Shown: positions 49,448 to 58,464 of the stretch, in pieces
How positions within the stretch are numbered: the stretch's first letter is position 1
Layout: each line of letters opens with the position of its first letter
NCBI GenBank assembly: GCA_020635235.1
Contig: JACKAF010000001.1
Span: 124,001-188,000 of the forward strand
Origin: Pseudobdellovibrionaceae bacterium
GTDB lineage: Bacteria; Bdellovibrionota; FAC87; UBA2466; JACKAF01
Length of the DNA: 64,000 bases
Direction of reading: 5' to 3'
Position numbers and translations under genes: made by a program
Notes under the pieces: generated by a model
Databases searched by the model: none
What the model saw: the letters and a program-made list of their open reading frames with translations, nothing else
Told to the model about the DNA's origin: nothing

Positions 49448-50857
49448 CTACCCTCTTAGCTTGTTACAAACACTTTTCTCACGATGAGTGAGCCCAAACG
49501 CTTCGACTGGAAGCCGCTTTTGTCGAACACAGTCGCGCAATTCATTCGCAGCTTGGCTTGGAGCCGCAAAATGGCTTTCCGCAGAAGTGTACGCCCGGTA
49601 GTGCAGCGGGAGCTGCGCTAGGTTCAAAACCACGCAGGCAGAAAGAAAATACGCTGGTAACATCCCAGAAATAATTTTTCGCTTAATCAGGTCGGCAACC
49701 ACCAAGCTTGAGCCAAATAGTATTATCGAGTTCGTGGGGATCCAGTAGTAGACAAGCTTGTGCTCGATCCACAGCAAGTAAGGGGCTCTAAAAACCAATA
49801 TAAGCGACATACCAAACAACAAAGACATCCCGAAAAGCGACAACCACCCCTCTCGCTGCCGGTCCTTTCTAAACAAGTAAAAAAGAACTCCGGCCATCAC
49901 GGCGAGGCCCCAGAAAACCCCTACCGAACCAAAATAAAAAGAAACCGTCTCCCCCAGCAGAAAGAGACTCCGAATAACGCGCCCAACGATGGTGTGAAGT
50001 GACAGGCCCTCGAAGGAATACAAAAAGCGCATGTTCTGGAAGGAAAAATCGGGAAGGTAGCCATTGATCGAATAGATGAGCGCCGGGCCCAGATACAAAT
50101 TATATACGGTATTCACCGCGGCCACTGCTAGGCACGTGCCGCACAACCAATACCACCTTGCCTCGCGATAAAGCCAGGCCGCCGCCGCGAAGATAAGGGC
50201 CAGGGCGCAACAAAAGAAGAAGCCTTGCCGATCCGCCAACGTCATCAACAAACAGGTGAAAAATATTCCCAAGAGTAGCGGAATGAGGTGCCTCGAATTT
50301 TTTTTATCCCACCGCCAACGACCCGTTTCAAAAAAAGACACCCAAACCAAAAGGTAGAGAAAAAATCCAACCAAAATCTTGGAAGACCGGAAGAAACTCG
50401 CGATCAGGGAGCTCGGGGTCGTAAAGTACGTTAGCAGAAGCCCCAACGACACCCAGAAAGGAACCTCAGGGAAGTAGCGCCGCATAAAAAACAAGTGCAG
50501 CCACCCGATGGCGAACAGGAACAAATAGTGTGAAAGCGACAGGAAATGGAGGAAGCCCGCCGCCGCAGAGGCCTGGATAAACTTAGCATCCAGTAAATCT
50601 ATCGCATAACTGAGCTCCCGTGCCTGGTAGCAATTCCAGTCATTGCGGGCCACATCGAAGATTCGCTCCAGAACGCTTCGCCCGGAGGTGTAATTTAAGA
50701 GAAAGGCCTGCGACTCGACGTCCAGGAAGCCGCCTCTTTGGCAGAAAAAGCTAAAAGCTACAACCCCAAGAAGTACGGCTGCTACGAGAAGTAATGTAAA
50801 CGGCCTGCGGGGGTCTTGAATGATTAAACGCATAAACGCGTACAATCCTAACCCCAC
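49448..50857 (-). CDS. Polytopic membrane protein of unknown function
   Basis: A 469-residue protein with roughly eleven membrane helices and a periplasmic-looking loop near 85-100 (ELSYAIDLLDAKFIQ, preceded by NCYQAREL). An Asp-x-Glu plus Arg-Glu-Leu pair in the first loop region (FLDVESQAFL, then ARELSYAID) resembles GT-C-type glycosyltransferase loops, but this is not decisive. It ends in a soluble tail of about 60 residues with a Cys pair (DCVRQKRL, SVCNKL). GTG at 50857 is used; ATG at 50833 is possible. Operonic with the sulfatase-fold gene. Confidence 0.6.
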   Translation of the reverse strand: MGLGLYAFMRLIIQDPRRPFTLLLVAAVLLGVVAFSFFCQRGGFLDVESQAFLLNYTSGRSVLERIFDVARNDWNCYQARELSYAIDLLDAKFIQASAAAGFLHFLSLSHYLFLFAIGWLHLFFMRRYFPEVPFWVSLGLLLTYFTTPSSLIASFFRSSKILVGFFLYLLVWVSFFETGRWRWDKKNSRHLIPLLLGIFFTCLLMTLADRQGFFFCCALALIFAAAAWLYREARWYWLCGTCLAVAAVNTVYNLYLGPALIYSINGYLPDFSFQNMRFLYSFEGLSLHTIVGRVIRSLFLLGETVSFYFGSVGVFWGLAVMAGVLFYLFRKDRQREGWLSLFGMSLLFGMSLILVFRAPYLLWIEHKLVYYWIPTNSIILFGSSLVVADLIKRKIISGMLPAYFLSACVVLNLAQLPLHYRAYTSAESHFAAPSQAANELRDCVRQKRLPVEAFGLTHREKSVCNKLRG

Positions 50858-50928
50858 TTCCGCGCCCCGGCATGGAACTGCGCAGGGCAGAAGTTAATTG
50901 TTTCTGAGTCTTAGTGGCGTGGTTTATT

Positions 50929-51555
50929 TCACACAGAATATTTCTTGCTTAGGTCTGAAAGCACAAGTTGTGCAACGCGTCCAATGCCATCCCGGACTTC
51001 GACCGCAGTCGCCTTCATTTTCATCTTATTGTCCGGCGCTATGCAAAGAATTAACGACTGGTGAATAATCAGAGAAAACAAACTGCGGACGGCCCAGAAA
51101 AGATCGGCATCGGTGATCTTGGGAATCTTCCTTCGGATGGCTGCCGCTATATAGTCTCCGCCGGGAGGGCCTTCGCAACCGACTTCGCAAAGTCGGTCAA
51201 ACACATGACGCCCAGATAGCAGCATCCGAAACGTATTTACCAGCATGGAACTCTTTGTCTGAAGAAGATCAAAGATGCCCACCGCCAGCTCTTCAAGCGA
51301 TAGCTCCCGGACCGCATTTAGTTCCTGAATCTTTACGTTCATCTGGGTGTAGGAGTACCGCACTACCTCAAAGTAAAGATTTTCCTTATTCCCAAAGTGA
51401 TAATTTATGGCCGCAATATTCACTTTGGCTTCTTGAGAGATGGACCGAATAGAAGCACCGTCAAACCCGTGCTCAGCAAATATTTTGAGAGCTGAATCAA
51501 GGATTCGCTTCTTCGTATCCGACGATTGTTCGGTTATTCCAAGTTCTTCACTCAT
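50929..51555 (-). CDS. TetR-family transcriptional regulator
   Basis: A 208-residue regulator. The N-terminal helix-turn-helix is typical: KKRILDSALKIFAEHGFDGASIRSISQEAKVNIAAINYHFGNKENLYFEVV. The C-terminal ligand-binding part is all-helical and related to AcrR-like repressors (LSLIIHQSLILCIAP). ATG 51555 overlaps the stop of the RND gene (ATGA); the frame extends 38 codons upstream without support. As the last gene of tolC-rnd-tetR it probably represses the operon, through the two 18-bp boxes at 56215-56291. Confidence 0.9.
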   Translation of the reverse strand: MSEELGITEQSSDTKKRILDSALKIFAEHGFDGASIRSISQEAKVNIAAINYHFGNKENLYFEVVRYSYTQMNVKIQELNAVRELSLEELAVGIFDLLQTKSSMLVNTFRMLLSGRHVFDRLCEVGCEGPPGGDYIAAAIRRKIPKITDADLFWAVRSLFSLIIHQSLILCIAPDNKMKMKATAVEVRDGIGRVAQLVLSDLSKKYSV

Positions 51556-54500
51556 CCCGAAATCTCTCGTGGCCTCTCCTCTTCCTCGCGGTGCGCGTGG
51601 GCCCCCCCGGCGGCTAAGACCGGGGCTTCTGCCGCTACCGCTTTCTTCTGAAACAAACGCGCTGTCCATTCCTTAAAGTCCTCCAAAATTGCATAGGCGC
51701 AAGGGATCCAAAGTAGTGTGAGCAGAGTACCACTTGTTAGTCCCCATGCCATCGCAAGCGTCATGGGAACAAGCATGGAATCTGAACCGCCTATTCCATA
51801 CGCAGTCGGGAAAAGACCGCTAACAGTGGTCAAAGATGTCACCACTACTGCACGCAACCGAACCCCTGAAGATTTAACAAGGATCTCCTCCAAAGTCATC
51901 TTCCCCTCGGCCCGCATCTGCTCGATAAAGCTGATCAGAACGATACCCGAGTTCACAATAATACCGGCAAGTCCAACCATCCCGATCATCGCAAGAAAAC
52001 TCACTGGCCTACCGTGGAAGTAAAAGGCAACAGAGAACCCGACCAACCCAAGGGGTATGGTAGACATAATGATCAGGGGGCTTAAATAAGAGTTAAAAAC
52101 AAATACCATCAAGCAGAAGATCGCTAGCAACGCTAACGCCATTGCGGCGGCGAGACTTTCCATCGATTCATTGGTACTTTCCTGCTGTCCTCCAAATACC
52201 AAAGAAACATCCGGATACTGCTGGCGAAGTTCCGAAAATTTGTTCTGGAGCAGGGCATTGGCTTCGATGCTCGTTACTTTTTGCGTTTCCACGCTTCCGG
52301 TCAAGGTACGGGCCCGCTTGTAGTCGAATCGCTTAATTTGCGGAGTACCTGGTCGCTTTTCAAACTTAGCAATTCTTCCTAAAGGAACAAGATTCCCGCG
52401 ACGATCCATCACCTTTAAATCATTCAGATCGTCAATAGTTTCCCGATCAAGGTTCGCAATTTTTACGTTTAGGTTAACTTCTTTATTGTCGAGTACCACA
52501 TCCGAAACGATGGTCCCGGACAAGGCAGTACGGATGGTATTCCCCACGTCGGAGACTGAGAGTCCAAGTTGATCCGCTAAGCGATAATCAACGTGAACGA
52601 ATACCTCATCGTCCCCAATCACGTCATCGATTTTCAAGTCATAAACCCCGGGCAGCTTTGCAAGCTCCCCTTTAAGGTTTTCTACGACTGTATTTAGATG
52701 GTTGAGATTATTTGACCGAAACGTCGCGTTTATCGCCGCCCCTACAGGCGGTCCGTTCACCTGCTCTTCAAACTCTAAAGACGTAAACTCCGGCATCTTT
52801 ATCTGCCGCAGTTTTTCGACGATCACCCGATAATCAATGTTGTACTTGGCATACTGGGACGCATACATAATGAGGATACCTAGGTTATCCCCTTCTTTGC
52901 CACGTGGATCGGTCGGGTGCTGCTGAGAACTCCCGATCTTAGAAACGACCCCGCGGATGTTATCCCCCAGCACCTCTTCCACCTTCTTGGTCAAAACAGA
53001 ACCCAGTTCAGCCGTCTTTTCGAGGGTGGTGCCGGTAGGGGCTTCGAAGCGGGCCAAGTAGATCTCTGTTTGCTCAGCGGGAAACAGTTCAAACCTATTC
53101 GCTACCCCGAGCATTAAGAAAGAGCCGACCAAAAGCCCGGTAAAACCAAGTCCCACCCAGTACCGATGGCGGACAAGTTTGGCCATGAGCCCTTCGAAGC
53201 GATCGGTAAAACCATCGAACCAGTCGCGACTGGATTCGTCCTTGGAAAAGTTTACCCTGTCGCCCGCCCATTTCAGGCGCAAAGGTAAGAGGAAAAAGCT
53301 CTCTATCAAACTAATGACAAGCGCAATCGTCACAACGATAGGGATGAACTTGATGAATTCGCCCATGATGCCGCGGGTGACGAGCATTGGCAAAAACGCC
53401 CCAATAGTGGTCAGTGCCGTAGCTGTGATGGGAAGAGCTAGCTGCTCAACTGAAGTAACTGCCGCATCTAATGAGGTATGGCCTTCTTTCTTTAGTCGCG
53501 TGAAGTTTTCGCTGATCACTACACTATTGTCCACGAGCATGCCGAGCGCTATGACTAGAGCCAGAATGGTAATTGCGTCCAAGTTCATTCCGAAGAAGGG
53601 CATCAATCCAAACGTAGCGAGAACCGCAAGAGGCAGAGACAAACTTGCCATCACACCGATTCTTCCTGGGAGAAACAGAAGTAAAAATACGATAACGAGC
53701 ACCAAGCCGCTGACGGCGTTGGAACTTAGGATTCCCAAGCGATTCTTTACCTTCTCCGCTTCGTTATTCACGACTACAATCTCAAACTTGCCCTCGTTTT
53801 CAGCCTTGGCCCTGTTAATGATAGACTCAACTTCATGAACTAGCTGAATCGTGTCGGCTCCACCTTTCTTGTTAACAATAAGGACGGTGGCCTCTTTTCC
53901 GTTGTAACGAGACAGAAAGCGCGGTTCCTCGGAACCATCGACCACTTCAGCGACATCGCCTAATAGAACGCCCTTCCCTGAAAAATTCGATCGAATGAGC
54001 ATCTGCCGCAGATCCTCGGCACTGCGGACCTTAGCTTGGATTCGCACTAACTGCTGGCTGCCTTCCTTTACGAGATCCCCGCCTGGAACGTCGACGTTGC
54101 GAGCGGACAGCTTGCTAAGAACTTCGGATACTCCAATGTGGTATCTATCGAGCTTCTCCCGATTTAGGAGAATATTGAATTCTCGCTTCTGGAATCCCGA
54201 CAGAATGACGTTCTTCACACGCTTGCTGTCTTCCAGGTCTTCCTTGAGCTGGTCGGCGAGCTTGTCCCGACTACGGTTGGGATTCGGGCCAACAATCGCG
54301 ATTTCTATCGCTGGGAACTCTTCCGACTTCATTTCCGTGAATGAGGGATCCTCCAAGAGGTCGGTCGGGAGTTCACTCACTTGATTGACGGCTTTTTCCA
54401 GGTCCGTCATCACCGCTTCTACGTCTTCATGATCCATGTCCACCCGGACAACAATGCGGCTTTTTCCAGACTGGCTGGTTGAGCGAACGTCTTTTAACCC

Positions 54501-54728
54501 ACTGACTGTTCGTATTTTGTCTTCTATGGGTTTGGTAATCTTACTTTCGATATCCTCGGGTGCCGCCCCCCTGTAGTTTGTCTCCACAATTGCGGTCGCG
54601 AAGTTGACCGAGGGGTACGACTCTGCGTTCAGCATCATCATGCCGAGCAGGCCTGCGATAAAGATAAAGAGGGAAAGCATCGCAGTAAGCTTATTGTTAA
54701 CAAGAAAAAATTCTGCCAGCCGGCGCAT
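51552..54728 (-). CDS. RND-family efflux permease (AcrB/MdtC-like)
   Basis: A 1058-residue resistance-nodulation-division pump with twelve membrane helices and two large periplasmic loops. N-terminal FIFIAGLLGMMMLNAESYPSVNF and TVSGLKDVRSTSQ are typical. In helix 4 the proton-relay pair reads GMLVDNSVVI, Asp followed by Asn rather than Asp-Asp, and in helix 10 GIIVNSGIVLISF lacks the Lys of AcrB; such variants occur in non-enterobacterial branches. Substrates are unknown. AAGGAG precedes the ATG. The tolC gene is directly upstream (9 bp) and tetR follows. No adaptor gene is in the operon. Confidence 0.93.
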   Translation of the reverse strand: MRRLAEFFLVNNKLTAMLSLFIFIAGLLGMMMLNAESYPSVNFATAIVETNYRGAAPEDIESKITKPIEDKIRTVSGLKDVRSTSQSGKSRIVVRVDMDHEDVEAVMTDLEKAVNQVSELPTDLLEDPSFTEMKSEEFPAIEIAIVGPNPNRSRDKLADQLKEDLEDSKRVKNVILSGFQKREFNILLNREKLDRYHIGVSEVLSKLSARNVDVPGGDLVKEGSQQLVRIQAKVRSAEDLRQMLIRSNFSGKGVLLGDVAEVVDGSEEPRFLSRYNGKEATVLIVNKKGGADTIQLVHEVESIINRAKAENEGKFEIVVVNNEAEKVKNRLGILSSNAVSGLVLVIVFLLLFLPGRIGVMASLSLPLAVLATFGLMPFFGMNLDAITILALVIALGMLVDNSVVISENFTRLKKEGHTSLDAAVTSVEQLALPITATALTTIGAFLPMLVTRGIMGEFIKFIPIVVTIALVISLIESFFLLPLRLKWAGDRVNFSKDESSRDWFDGFTDRFEGLMAKLVRHRYWVGLGFTGLLVGSFLMLGVANRFELFPAEQTEIYLARFEAPTGTTLEKTAELGSVLTKKVEEVLGDNIRGVVSKIGSSQQHPTDPRGKEGDNLGILIMYASQYAKYNIDYRVIVEKLRQIKMPEFTSLEFEEQVNGPPVGAAINATFRSNNLNHLNTVVENLKGELAKLPGVYDLKIDDVIGDDEVFVHVDYRLADQLGLSVSDVGNTIRTALSGTIVSDVVLDNKEVNLNVKIANLDRETIDDLNDLKVMDRRGNLVPLGRIAKFEKRPGTPQIKRFDYKRARTLTGSVETQKVTSIEANALLQNKFSELRQQYPDVSLVFGGQQESTNESMESLAAAMALALLAIFCLMVFVFNSYLSPLIIMSTIPLGLVGFSVAFYFHGRPVSFLAMIGMVGLAGIIVNSGIVLISFIEQMRAEGKMTLEEILVKSSGVRLRAVVVTSLTTVSGLFPTAYGIGGSDSMLVPMTLAMAWGLTSGTLLTLLWIPCAYAILEDFKEWTARLFQKKAVAAEAPVLAAGGAHAHREEEERPREISG

Positions 54729-54737
54729 ACAATCTCC

Positions 54738-56207
54738 TTAACGCTGGTTAAATGAACAAGGCGTTTCGGTAAAAACGGTTAAATAGGCAAAAAGAGCATT
54801 CAAAGCTTCCAGTTGAGTTTGAACAACGTTCAGTTCGGAGCCCAGCAATGCATCCTGTTCTGCAACAAGTTCGGTAACCGAAACACGGGCCTGAGCGTAC
54901 TTCTGCTCCATGTCCTTCAGTCGTATTCGTAATTTAGCGCTGTTCTCTTTAAGTAAACTAACGACTTGAGTCAGGTATTGAATCGAACGGCCAATCTGCC
55001 TGTGGGTGCTCTCAACTCGCGTTTTAAGTTCCTTTGCTTCAGCATCCGATCGAAGTTGGTCGCGCAGCGTTCTGAGTTTTGATGTATCGGACTTCTTGCC
55101 GTCGAGCGGAATGCGGAGCTCTAAGCCTACTTCGTAACCAAATCGATTGTTTCCACTGATGTCGTTCCAGGCTCCCCCGAGGTTGCTATCGGCATCATTA
55201 TCCACACCCGTGGTCTTGAGACGCGTCTTGAAGTGGACATCGATGTCATCGTAACGAGCGTGGGAGGCCATCTGCGCATTTTTTTCAGCCTCAATCTTTT
55301 CTATGATTTGATCGTAAAGCGTGTACTGCAAGGGAGCGTCGGCCGCTGTATTGATCTGAGCCGTGCACAAAAGTACTTCGGCCACCGTGGCCTGGAGATC
55401 GTACGGAAGAAGTTCCAATTCGTGCGTCGCCAAACCTGGAAGAAGGATCATGAGCTGCTTAACAATCTCGTCTTTCTCGTAGTCCAATCGAGTCAGCTGA
55501 GCACGTCGCTGCGCTACCTGGGATTCGTAGCGGGCAACCTCTCCTTTATCCGCTATAGAGTTGCGTAGACGCTTCTTGGCATCTTTTGCTTGAATCTCCG
55601 CCGTCTCTAATAGCCTCAGCGAGATCTTGCGGGATTCTTCGTTCGCAACCAGAGCCCAATACAGTTGGCGTACAGAAATATTGAATGCCTTGCGATTGAT
55701 CTGCTCTTCTAGCTCGCTCTTTTCCGCACGAGCTTCAAGTTCCCGACGCTTAGCGCGAGTTGTGTACCCAAGGAGATCTTTCCATAGGTCGATACTTAGA
55801 TCGAGGGCGCCAGTAAGGGACGTTCCGTTGGTAAGATTTAGACTTCCGGCGGTGCGCTGATCCATCACTACACTTGCCGTCATGTCGACACCGTACGGCA
55901 GCGACTTTTGAACACCAATTTGGGCATTACGAGTGGGAGAGAAGACTGGGGCAAAGGAGATGAGCGCGCGTTCCCGTGTTTCTGCGATCTGCCCGCCCGC
56001 GAAAAACGACGGCGAAAACTTTTCGTCGTAGCTGTCGCGTTGCGATCGAGCGTCTAACAAAGCCGCGTGGATGCGAGCAACGGAAGGGGTGGACTCCTCC
56101 ACAAGCTTTAAGAGCGAACCCTCAGAAACTCTAACGGTTTCCGCCTGCGCCAAGCCGGCTACGAGGAATCCCAACCACCATCCGAACCCAACCCATCGAG
56201 AAATCAT
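54738..56207 (-). CDS. TolC-family outer-membrane efflux protein
   Basis: A 489-residue OMF with a signal peptide (VGFGWWLGFLVAGLAQA) and the duplicated helix-strand pattern of TolC: LLKLVEESTPSVARIHAALLDARSQRDSYDEKFSPSFFAGGQ, then the second repeat near 330-470 ending VSVTELVAEQDALLGSELNVVQTQLEALNALFAYL. It forms a trimeric outer-membrane channel with a periplasmic tunnel. It is not a lipoprotein. AAGGGG precedes the ATG. It is first in the operon with the RND pump, and its promoter carries two putative repressor boxes. Confidence 0.88.
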   Translation of the reverse strand: MISRWVGFGWWLGFLVAGLAQAETVRVSEGSLLKLVEESTPSVARIHAALLDARSQRDSYDEKFSPSFFAGGQIAETRERALISFAPVFSPTRNAQIGVQKSLPYGVDMTASVVMDQRTAGSLNLTNGTSLTGALDLSIDLWKDLLGYTTRAKRRELEARAEKSELEEQINRKAFNISVRQLYWALVANEESRKISLRLLETAEIQAKDAKKRLRNSIADKGEVARYESQVAQRRAQLTRLDYEKDEIVKQLMILLPGLATHELELLPYDLQATVAEVLLCTAQINTAADAPLQYTLYDQIIEKIEAEKNAQMASHARYDDIDVHFKTRLKTTGVDNDADSNLGGAWNDISGNNRFGYEVGLELRIPLDGKKSDTSKLRTLRDQLRSDAEAKELKTRVESTHRQIGRSIQYLTQVVSLLKENSAKLRIRLKDMEQKYAQARVSVTELVAEQDALLGSELNVVQTQLEALNALFAYLTVFTETPCSFNQR

Positions 56208-56214
56208 AAGCCCC

Positions 56215-56291
56215 TTTCAAACGATCGTTTCAAACAATAGTATGACTCGCAGGGGCAAGAGAGTCCAGTAAATTTTCAAACAAACGTTTGA
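56215..56291. promoter_or_regulatory. Two TetR-type operators flanking the tolC promoter
   Basis: Two 18-bp boxes of the form TTTCAAACrAwCGTTTsA: 56215-56232 (core palindrome AAACGATCGTTT) and 56274-56291 (core CAAACGTTTG). They agree at 15 of 18 positions. One covers the predicted start site, the other sits just upstream of the -35. This is a good target for the TetR protein encoded at the end of the operon. Confidence 0.6.
56239..56267 (-). promoter_or_regulatory. Promoter of the tolC-rnd-tetR operon
   Basis: On the minus strand TGGACT (56267-56262), 17-bp spacer, CATACT (56244-56239); both four of six consensus. The start site would be near 56232, at the edge of the downstream operator. 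Confidence 0.45.
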
Positions 56292-56331
56292 CGCTTATAA
56301 TTTCATATACTTAGTTGATTTTCTTTCTGGC

Positions 56332-56859
56332 CTAACGGCCGAAGGTGCAGCCGCCCACATCGTGGTCGACTTCGCCGTAGGGGTCACTGTACGCGGTATA
56401 CCGCACGTTGGCCGAGAAGAGCTCTTTGAGATATTCGTCTCGGTACGCCCGATAGGTGGACTGGGAGAAAATGTAGCTGTTCATAATGCTTTCCTTGCGC
56501 CCGTCACTGTACGAGGTGTTGGTGTGGCCGCGCCCAAGCAGGCAGTGCCCGAGTTCATGGAACACAAGCATTTCCTTAAAGGTACCGCTCCCGCTGCGCC
56601 AGGCAGAGGAAGAAAAGTCGACGTAATTTGTGCTCCCTCCTCGGTACGTGCACATGCCGACGACTGAGCTGAACCAGAAGTTAGTGAAAGAAAAAACGAT
56701 CCGATCGGCAATGAAGCTGGCGCCGTAAGTTTGAGCTAGATCCTGAAAGCTTTGGTAGTAGGGAGCCACTTCCTTATCGACCGAAAGGCTTGGACGGCGC
56801 GGGGCCATCCCATGGGCCTGGACGGAAAACAAAACAATGAATAACAAGATGACACGCAT
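56332..56859 (-). CDS. Small secreted metzincin-like metalloprotease
   Basis: A 175-residue protein with a signal peptide (VILLFIVLFSVQAHG) and a zinc site VFHELGHCLLGRGH, HExxHxxGxxH with H101, H105 and H112 as ligands and E102 as the base. A Met-turn follows, KESIMNSY with M126, so it fits the metzincin clan. Two further Cys (C70, C106) may form a disulfide. The domain is near the minimum size for a metzincin. No propeptide cysteine switch is seen. It has no evident partner; the tolC-rnd operon is 125 bp away. Confidence 0.8.
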   Translation of the reverse strand: MRVILLFIVLFSVQAHGMAPRRPSLSVDKEVAPYYQSFQDLAQTYGASFIADRIVFSFTNFWFSSVVGMCTYRGGSTNYVDFSSSAWRSGSGTFKEMLVFHELGHCLLGRGHTNTSYSDGRKESIMNSYIFSQSTYRAYRDEYLKELFSANVRYTAYSDPYGEVDHDVGGCTFGR

Positions 56860-56950
56860 GTAGCCTCCTCCATGAGATGCGTTGCCCTCTATTATTCATC
56901 TTGATTGTGTCATAAAGACGCGGAGACTCTGTTGCTTTCCTCAAAATTCA

Positions 56951-58453
56951 CTACTCAGCCAGTGCCTTGAGAGATTTTTGCTGAAGCACGCCGCAAATGT
57001 GCTGGTGATAATTCGAGAAAATCCAATCGTTGTGAAAGCTGTACTGAAGGAGATCGCGATCGCCATCTTTAACCATCGATTCCAACAACGGATAGAGCAG
57101 GTACTGCAGACCATGGGCCCCGGGTCCATTGAAAGAATAGGAAACCAGTTGTGGCGTACTGGCCGTGGACCAACGGCTCATATCAATGCCGTTTCCTTCA
57201 ACCAAATAGCGCATCCATGTAGCGGTACGTAAGTTGCTCTCTGTTAAATCTAGAGTCGAAGCCGCCGCAACCGCGTCTTTCTCTTCCTTGGGCCCCGTAT
57301 AAAACGGGTATTCAGGAACTAAGTCTTCACCCGGATGTTCCCGGCGCCAATTGGCCTGCCAGGCCCGCGCAATGATGGCTTCGTCACGGTGCCTTTTCCG
57401 GTAGTCTGCTTCAATGTGGTCTTTGGTATCGGCGCGCAGGGCCTCAAGTCCCATACCCAATTTTAACTCTATCTTCTTGCGCTCACCCTCGGGGAGAAAG
57501 CTCTTCATTCCTCCCTTGTCGTCCAGCAACTCATCACACGTCATCAAAGCGCCTAAAAGCGCGTACTTGTAGCGGCCAAACCAAACAGCAGGCGTCCTTA
57601 ACTCCCGCAGCATTTTTTCGAAGGCCAGCTGGCCGATGAAAATGCCAAAACGGTCGTCACGTGCAAAGGGGCCCGTCCCCTCTCCGTAGGTTCCAATCGG
57701 CTCAAAAAATTGCATGCGTTTGGGTTCTTCGCCACGGCCGTCCGATCCGCGCCACGCGCCTGGACGATAGCTGTAGGTGGGCCAACGCAAAAAGGGTGGG
57801 TTTCCATGGCAGGATGCACAGTTAGGAACGCGGTGTTTTTTTCGCTCCTCCGGATCCAGCGGGTTATCAACGAAGACCGGTTTACCTTCCGAAAAATCGA
57901 GGACGTGGACACGGAACATCTCTTTGGGCTTTGCCTTACGGTCAATTTCGAAAATCTCAATGCGTTCCGACCGTTGACCATCGAGCGGGATTCCCAAGAT
58001 AAGGTTCTGACTGCCCGCAAGCAGCCGTTTACCTTTCTGCGTGCTCAAGCTGTGATGCATGCGTGTGTGGCGATGATAAAAAGTCTCTAACTTGGGATCG
58101 GTGGCAAAAAGTTTTAACAGGGAATCCAGATCCGTGAAACCGTGTTTCTCGTGGAGCATTTCGACATTGTTCTTAAAATCTGCATAGCTTTCTGGTTCGC
58201 CGTAACGAGGATTTTCCCACTTCTGATACGTTCGGTAATACTTCTCCAGGATTTCTTCTATCGCGAAGGTCTTTACGCCCGGGCAATACTCTTCCTTTAC
58301 GGTGAGAATCTTCAAACCGTCCGGACAAATACATTCAATCGTTCCGTGGGTGCGTTCACTACCGCGCTCTTTGCAAAGCGCGCGGTGCTCATCGGATGCC
58401 CCATACAACGGTCCGAAACACAAAAGAAGGGTCGCTATCAGCAGGTTCTGCAT
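56951..58453 (-). CDS. Secreted mono-heme cytochrome-type protein
   Basis: A 500-residue exported protein with a signal peptide (LLIATLLLCFGPLYG). The only c-type heme site is NCASCHGNPPFLRWP near 230; the phrase VPNCASCHG is like that of di-heme peroxidase and parasitic/predatory-bacterial cytochromes, but no second CxxCH is seen. Early residues have CKERG...CICPDG and ...YCPG, four Cys in the first 60 residues that may form disulfides. The remainder is large, helical and unassigned. ATG 58453 lacks a strong ribosome site. It follows the MFS gene by 11 bp in the same direction. Confidence 0.62.
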   Translation of the reverse strand: MQNLLIATLLLCFGPLYGASDEHRALCKERGSERTHGTIECICPDGLKILTVKEEYCPGVKTFAIEEILEKYYRTYQKWENPRYGEPESYADFKNNVEMLHEKHGFTDLDSLLKLFATDPKLETFYHRHTRMHHSLSTQKGKRLLAGSQNLILGIPLDGQRSERIEIFEIDRKAKPKEMFRVHVLDFSEGKPVFVDNPLDPEERKKHRVPNCASCHGNPPFLRWPTYSYRPGAWRGSDGRGEEPKRMQFFEPIGTYGEGTGPFARDDRFGIFIGQLAFEKMLRELRTPAVWFGRYKYALLGALMTCDELLDDKGGMKSFLPEGERKKIELKLGMGLEALRADTKDHIEADYRKRHRDEAIIARAWQANWRREHPGEDLVPEYPFYTGPKEEKDAVAAASTLDLTESNLRTATWMRYLVEGNGIDMSRWSTASTPQLVSYSFNGPGAHGLQYLLYPLLESMVKDGDRDLLQYSFHNDWIFSNYHQHICGVLQQKSLKALAE

Positions 58454-58464
58454 ACGCGAGAATC

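Noticed and set aside
53179..53838. A 219-codon plus-strand frame inside the RND permease gene
   Set aside because: Antisense to a conserved transporter region, with no ribosome site or domain.
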